From assembly GCA_038230275.1 (NCBI GenBank), contig JBBRNO010000188.1:1-10527 (forward strand): a stretch of 10,527 nucleotides of DNA. Reading direction: 5' to 3'. This document shows, piece after piece, positions 6,787 through 10,527 of the stretch. Numbering within the stretch: the first letter of the stretch is position 1; every line of letters starts with the position of its first letter. The notes under the pieces were generated by a model. It saw nothing but the letters and a program-made list of their open reading frames with translations. It searched no databases and was not told the origin of the DNA. This DNA is from JANXXV01 sp038230275 (GTDB lineage Bacteria > Acidobacteriota > Terriglobia > Bryobacterales > Bryobacteraceae). A program made the translations under genes and the position numbers.

Positions 6787-8239
6787 TGGTTTTGGCGGCA
6801 TTGCCGCAGCGATTCGTCTTCAGGCCCGCGGCTACCGCGTGATTCTGTTGGAGGCGCGCGATAAACCAGGGGGCCGGGCCTACGTCTATCAACAGGACGG
6901 CTTCACCTTCGACGCCGGCCCGACGGTGATCACCGCCCCCTTTCTGATCGATGAATTGTTCATCGCAGGGGGAGAAGCCACGGCGGATCACCTGCGGATT
7001 GTTCCTGTCGATCCCTTCTACCGCATTCAGTTTCACGACGGCCGGTCGTTCCAATACAACGGAGACGTGGCCGAAACCGAGCGTAGAATCGAAGCCTTCG
7101 CGCCCGGCGAGGTGCCCGGCTACCGCAAGATGCTGCAGAACGCGGAAGCCATCTTCCACAAGGGCTTTGTCGAACTCGCCGACCGGCCATTTCTAGAGTT
7201 CACCGACATGATCAAGGTCGCGCCCGATCTGATTAAACTGCAGTCCTATCGCACGGTTTACGGGTTTGTGGCGAAGTATATTAAGGACCCATTCCTGCGC
7301 CGGGTGTTTAGCTTTCATCCACTCCTGGTTGGTGGGAACCCGTTTCAGACCACCTCGATCTATGCCTTGATCCATCACCTGGAACGGCAGTGGGGTGTGC
7401 ACTACGTGATGGGCGGCACCGGCGCGCTGGTGCGGGAATTGACCGCACTGTTTGAAAGGCTCGGCGGGACCGTTCGGCTGTCGACTCCGGTCCACCAGAT
7501 TCATACCTGCGGCCAGCGGGTGTGTGGCGTGGAAACCTCCAGCGGCGAATTGATTCCGGTGGATGCGGTGGTGAGCAACGCCGATATCGCCAATACTTAT
7601 CGCAAACTTCTGCCGGGTGCCGCGCGGCGCAAGAACACAGATGCCCGTTTGGAATCCCTGCGCTACAGCATGTCGCTGTTTGTCATCTACTTTGGAACGT
7701 CCAAACAGTACCCGGACATTCAGCACCACACCATTATTCTCGGGGAGCGTTACCGCGAACTTCTGGACGATATCTTTAACAAGAAACTGCTGGGCGAAGA
7801 CTTCTCGCTGTACCTGCACCGCCCCTCGCAGACCGACCCATCCATGGCGCCACCAGGATGCGATTGCTTCTACGCCTTGATTCCGGTTCCGAACCAGCTG
7901 AGCGGCATCGACTGGACTTTGCAAGCAGGACCGTTCCGCGACCGGGTCATGAAGTTCCTGGAAGACCATTACCTGCCTGGCCTTTCGGCTCATCTGCTGA
8001 CGGAACGCGTATTTACGCCGCTGGACTTTGAGACCACCTTGAACAGCTACGCGGGAGCGGGCTTTTCCTTCGAGCCGGTGCTGCGCCAGTCCGCCTGGTT
8101 CCGGCCGCACAACCTTTCTGAGGATTTCGATAATCTATACTTCGTGGGCGCCGGCACGCATCCCGGCGCCGGTGTGCCCGGCGTGCTTTCTTCAGCCAAA
8201 ATTGCGGAGAACCTGATTTGCGAACGACTCCCGCTGTAG
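6749..8239 (+). CDS. crtI: Phytoene desaturase (CrtI family)
   Basis: A 496-residue FAD-dependent carotenoid desaturase that introduces double bases of conjugation into phytoene, giving neurosporene- or lycopene-type products at the membrane. The N-terminal dinucleotide fold is IVVIGSGFGG (GxGxxG at 12-17) with Glu35 ending strand 2 and GGRAY after it. The substrate-side blocks HYVMGGTGALVRELT and SLYLHRPSQTDPSMAP are typical. The C-terminal CrtI signature GAGTHPGAGVPGVL starts at Gly467. ATG 6749 was chosen because it places the nucleotide fold eight residues from the start as in relatives; ATG 6719 is possible but adds an unsupported extension. The number of desaturation steps cannot be read from sequence, and a CrtI-like ketolase or isomerase is less likely given the adjacent phytoene synthase. 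It overlaps the genes on both sides (38 and 22 bases), indicating a single transcript. Confidence 0.93.
   Translation: MIGPAKTIVVIGSGFGGIAAAIRLQARGYRVILLEARDKPGGRAYVYQQDGFTFDAGPTVITAPFLIDELFIAGGEATADHLRIVPVDPFYRIQFHDGRSFQYNGDVAETERRIEAFAPGEVPGYRKMLQNAEAIFHKGFVELADRPFLEFTDMIKVAPDLIKLQSYRTVYGFVAKYIKDPFLRRVFSFHPLLVGGNPFQTTSIYALIHHLERQWGVHYVMGGTGALVRELTALFERLGGTVRLSTPVHQIHTCGQRVCGVETSSGELIPVDAVVSNADIANTYRKLLPGAARRKNTDARLESLRYSMSLFVIYFGTSKQYPDIQHHTIILGERYRELLDDIFNKKLLGEDFSLYLHRPSQTDPSMAPPGCDCFYALIPVPNQLSGIDWTLQAGPFRDRVMKFLEDHYLPGLSAHLLTERVFTPLDFETTLNSYAGAGFSFEPVLRQSAWFRPHNLSEDFDNLYFVGAGTHPGAGVPGVLSSAKIAENLICERLPL
8206..8210 (+). promoter_or_regulatory. Ribosome binding site for crtB TTG start
   Basis: GGAGA lies seven bases before TTG 8218. 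The next in-frame start option, GTG 8272, lacks a comparable site and would remove about 18 residues, so TTG 8218 is preferred. The site is inside the crtI coding sequence. Confidence 0.65.
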
Positions 8240-9105
8240 ACAGCCTCGAGAGCCTGTACACCCAGGCCGCCGTGGAAACCGCGAAAGGATCGAAGAGCTT
8301 CTTCTTCGCCGCGCGCTGGTTCCCGCCGGATGTGGCTCGCGCCGCCTATGCGGTCTACTGGTTCTGCCGCTACACCGACGATCTGGTGGACGAATGCGCG
8401 AACTTGCAGCAGGGCAGGGAAGACCTGGAACAATGGGCGGCCATGCTGCACGCGGCACTTGCCGGAGAAGTTCCGTCGCATCCGGTTTTGCGCGTGTTTC
8501 TCGATACCGCGCGGCGTTATTCGATACCCGACGAGTATCCGTTGGATTTGATTGAAGGCATGCGCATGGATTTGGACGGCGTGCGCTACGCCAGCTTCGC
8601 CGATCTGCGGGTTTTCTGTTATCGCGTGGCTTCCGTAGTGGGGCTGATGATGTCTCACGTCATCGGATTTCGCGAACCGGCCCTGACCTACGCAGTCGAT
8701 CTTGGCATCGCCATGCAGCTCACCAACATTCTGCGGGATGTGGGGGAAGATCTGGAACGCGGCCGGATCTATTTGCCGGCCGATGAGATGCAGCGCTTCG
8801 GTTATTCCGAATACGATCTGCGGCGGCGTCTGTATAACGATTCCTTTCGGGAATTGATGCGGTTTGAGGCGGCGCGGGCACGCGCGTATTATGCGCAGGC
8901 CGAACCGGGAATCGCACTGCTCGATTCGCGCGGGCGATTCGCCGTGAAGGTGGCCTCCGATGTCTACCGGCAGATTCTGGTGCGCATTGAGGCGTCGGGC
9001 TACGACGTGTTCCAGCAGCGCGCCGTAGTTTCTCCAGCCAGGAAATATTGGATCACGGCGCGCACTATGGCGATTCCCATTGCGCGGCACTTGTGGAGGG
9101 CATAG
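8218..9105 (+). CDS. crtB: Phytoene synthase (squalene/phytoene synthase family)
   Basis: A 295-residue head-to-head prenyl synthase that condenses two GGPP molecules to phytoene, the first committed carotenoid step. The first aspartate motif is DDLVD (54-58) after FCRYT. The second is QLTNILRDVGEDLERGRIYLP, with Asp174 and Asp178. SKSFFFAARWFPP near the N-terminus and YCYRVASVVG-like FCYRVASVVGLMM are family blocks. In a squalene-pathway (HpnC/HpnD) protein the same fold appears, but the adjacent CrtI and GGPP synthase favour phytoene. The start is TTG, supported by the GGAGA ribosome site, and it lies inside crtI (22-base overlap). A 347-codon minus-strand frame opposite this gene (8047-9090) is a shadow with no family features. 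Confidence 0.93.
   Translation: MRTTPAVDSLESLYTQAAVETAKGSKSFFFAARWFPPDVARAAYAVYWFCRYTDDLVDECANLQQGREDLEQWAAMLHAALAGEVPSHPVLRVFLDTARRYSIPDEYPLDLIEGMRMDLDGVRYASFADLRVFCYRVASVVGLMMSHVIGFREPALTYAVDLGIAMQLTNILRDVGEDLERGRIYLPADEMQRFGYSEYDLRRRLYNDSFRELMRFEAARARAYYAQAEPGIALLDSRGRFAVKVASDVYRQILVRIEASGYDVFQQRAVVSPARKYWITARTMAIPIARHLWRA
9095..9099 (+). promoter_or_regulatory. Ribosome binding site for molybdopterin oxidoreductase TTG start
   Basis: GGAGG at the very end of crtB lies 11 bases before TTG 9111. A GTG at 9093 is also in frame but would overlap this site and has no site of its own; the next ATG (9219) would delete the first membrane segment. Confidence 0.5.
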
Positions 9106-9110
9106 AGACG

Positions 9111-10527
9111 TTGCGCTTCCGTTCTTCGCTTGCCACTCTTACTGGGCTTGCCTTTCATTACGCCGGCGCCTACCTTTTCGGATTTCCGCTTTGGACCGAC
9201 ACAATCGCCGAGTGGATCATGGCGCGCACTCCGTCCCGCTGGGCCGTCGCGCTGCTGGAGATTTTCGGCCCCTGGGCCAAGCCGTTCGCGGTGACCGGTG
9301 GACTTGCCGCGCTTGGTTTCGCTGTTCTGTTGGTTGCGATGCTGGGGCGGCGCTGGATATGGCCCGGCGCTGTAGTTGCGAGCCTGGCACTGGCGGCGGT
9401 GTTTGGCTACTGGTCTAGTTCGGGACAATTGCTGTTCTGGCTTCCCGCCATGGCCGTGCTGCTGGCACCACTCCCTGACGGTCGCGGCTCGGAAGGCGCA
9501 CCTGTCTTGTCTTCGCTCACGAACACGCGGAAGCGAATACGGAGCCGCGACCGTCAGGGAGTAGTTGCCGCTTTCAGCCGTCGAGAGGCGCTTGCCATGG
9601 CGGGCGGGACGGTAGCCGTTGCGGCTGAGAGCTATCTCAGAAACCGGTCTCTGGCCCGGCGCGCGGTGCAGCCTACTCTGCTTCCGCCGTTGCCTCCCAG
9701 CTTCGACCGCGACACCTTTGGCGACGGTCTGGTCCGCAAGCGAATCACTCCGGTCAGTGAATTCTACGGCATGAGCAAGAACACCGTGGACCCTGCGATC
9801 GATCCGGCCACCTGGCGCCTGAAGATCACGCACGATGGCACGTCTGTCCGCGAATTTACATACGCGGAACTGCTCTCCCTCCCTCGATCAGCCCGCTTTG
9901 TAACGCTGCGTTGCATCAGCAACACGCTGAAATCTGATCTAATGGGAACCGCCCACTGGAATGGAATCCTTCTCTCGCAACTGCTGGACCGGCGACAGCT
10001 CTCCTCTTCGATTCTGGAGATGGCTGTGATCGGCGCCGACGGTCATGACGACAGCTTTTCATTGGACTATGCGTTTTCAAGTGAGACAATGTTCGCCTTA
10101 GGCATGAACGCAGAAACACTGACCCGCACTCACGGATTCCCGGTACGGCTGCTGACACCGCGCTACTACGGGCTGAAGAATGTGAAATGGATATCGGAGC
10201 TGGCCTTTGTTTCAAAACCCTATATCGGAACATGGCCCAAGCTGGGCTACACCAAAGAGCCGGTGATTCATACCGCGTCGCACTTCGATCGCGTGGAGCG
10301 GCGCGATGGGCAAATTCGTTGTGGGGGAGTTTCCTTTGCAGGGAGCCGTGGTATTCGCGCGGTGCAGGTTCGGGCCGATCAGGGACCATGGATCGATGCC
10401 ACCCTGGAGCCGGCACTCTCTGAGTACACGTTGACGCGTTGGGTGGCGCAGATTCCGGTTGGCGACTTGGCCGGCGGCATTGTCGAAGCCCGCGCGCAGG
10501 ACGGGCTGGGCGCTTGGCAATCGGGCG
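9111..10527 (+). CDS. Membrane-anchored sulfite-oxidase-family molybdopterin oxidoreductase (3' truncated)
   Basis: The open frame has no stop from TTG 9111 to the window end (472 codons seen). Residues 1-119 are hydrophobic with about four membrane segments (roughly 9-28, 58-78, 83-101, 105-119). A repeat-derived linker (121-151) follows, then SRREALAMAGGTVAVAA (156-172), which looks like a Tat-type twin-arginine motif plus hydrophobic helix. The catalytic part matches the oxidoreductase molybdopterin-binding fold. TLRCISN gives Cys268 as the probable molybdenum ligand, and GTAHWNGILLSQLLD and YYGLKNVKWI are family blocks. The last 75 or so residues (GGVSFAGSRGIRAVQVRAD onward) resemble the Mo-co dimerisation domain. 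The active site is expected outside the cytoplasm. The polytopic N-terminus plus SUOX-like domain recalls actinobacterial proteins of unknown substrate. It starts five bases after crtB, so it is likely co-transcribed with the carotenoid genes. The substrate is unknown. Confidence 0.85.
   Translation, partial: MRFRSSLATLTGLAFHYAGAYLFGFPLWTDTIAEWIMARTPSRWAVALLEIFGPWAKPFAVTGGLAALGFAVLLVAMLGRRWIWPGAVVASLALAAVFGYWSSSGQLLFWLPAMAVLLAPLPDGRGSEGAPVLSSLTNTRKRIRSRDRQGVVAAFSRREALAMAGGTVAVAAESYLRNRSLARRAVQPTLLPPLPPSFDRDTFGDGLVRKRITPVSEFYGMSKNTVDPAIDPATWRLKITHDGTSVREFTYAELLSLPRSARFVTLRCISNTLKSDLMGTAHWNGILLSQLLDRRQLSSSILEMAVIGADGHDDSFSLDYAFSSETMFALGMNAETLTRTHGFPVRLLTPRYYGLKNVKWISELAFVSKPYIGTWPKLGYTKEPVIHTASHFDRVERRDGQIRCGGVSFAGSRGIRAVQVRADQGPWIDATLEPALSEYTLTRWVAQIPVGDLAGGIVEARAQDGLGAWQSG
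9470..9562. repeat. In-frame palindromic repeat with perfect 21-bp arms
   Basis: Positions 9470-9490 are the exact reverse complement of 9542-9562, around a 51-base centre with a second hairpin (TTCGCT 9512-9517 with AGCGAA 9532-9537). The unit is 93 bp, or 31 codons. It lies within the molybdopterin oxidoreductase reading frame, encoding residues 121-151 (LPDGRGSE...RDRQGVV) without a stop. The arm contains GAGCCGCGAC, also found in the palindrome at 3769-3817. No terminal direct repeats are evident, so how it was inserted is unclear. Confidence 0.8.

Noticed and set aside
7193..8110. 305-codon minus-strand open frame opposite crtI
   Set aside because: It is a shadow of a confident CrtI reading frame and has no recognisable features.
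8047..9090. 347-codon open frame on the minus strand opposite crtB
   Set aside because: It lies fully opposite crtI/crtB coding sequence with clear family motifs; its translation is rich in His, Arg and Gln without domains, as expected for an antisense shadow in GC-rich DNA.
9093..9095. GTG as alternative start of the molybdopterin oxidoreductase
   Set aside because: It has no ribosome site of its own and overlaps the GGAGG that is better placed for TTG 9111.

Overview
The window is GC-rich, densely packed bacterial DNA. Gene content, and a style of dispersed palindrome that I recall from soil Acidobacteriota (Solibacter/Bryobacter-like genomes), suggest that phylum. This is an inference, since no rRNA or other phylogenetic marker is present.

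Left block (1-3720, all +): the 3' end of an SDR oxidoreductase resembling 2,4-dienoyl-CoA reductase; an APC-family amino-acid permease (ATGA overlap); an Mpg/AAG-type 3-methyladenine DNA glycosylase (14-base overlap); and, 18 bases on, a phosphomannomutase/phosphoglucomutase. The close packing suggests one transcript, although the four functions do not form one pathway.

Middle (3716-5882): the convergent gap after the mutase holds a 158-bp element with about 32-bp terminal inverted repeats and a palindrome nested inside. Its left end includes the mutase stop codon. A minus-strand gene of unknown function (4044-4547) follows. It is divergent from a HAD-type phosphatase (4623-5309), and after that comes a short single-domain protein that looks like a degenerate response-regulator receiver (5409-5882).

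Right block (5947-10527, all +): a tight carotenoid operon made of an all-trans polyprenyl (GGPP-type) diphosphate synthase, phytoene desaturase CrtI and phytoene synthase CrtB. Five bases behind CrtB is a long open frame that runs off the window. It encodes a membrane-anchored, sulfite-oxidase-family molybdopterin oxidoreductase. Together the three carotenoid enzymes would make GGPP, condense it to phytoene and desaturate it to a lycopene-type product; no cyclase or later tailoring gene is visible here.

The most unusual structure is a perfect 21-bp-arm palindrome (9470-9562, 93 bp = 31 codons). It lies in frame inside the molybdopterin gene, between its membrane domain and its catalytic domain, and is related in sequence to the palindrome at 3769-3817. 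I see no CRISPR array, tRNA, rRNA or complete transposase, and no convincing new defence or mobile system. The points worth following up are the repeat insertions, the carotenoid-molybdoenzyme linkage and the degenerate receiver.
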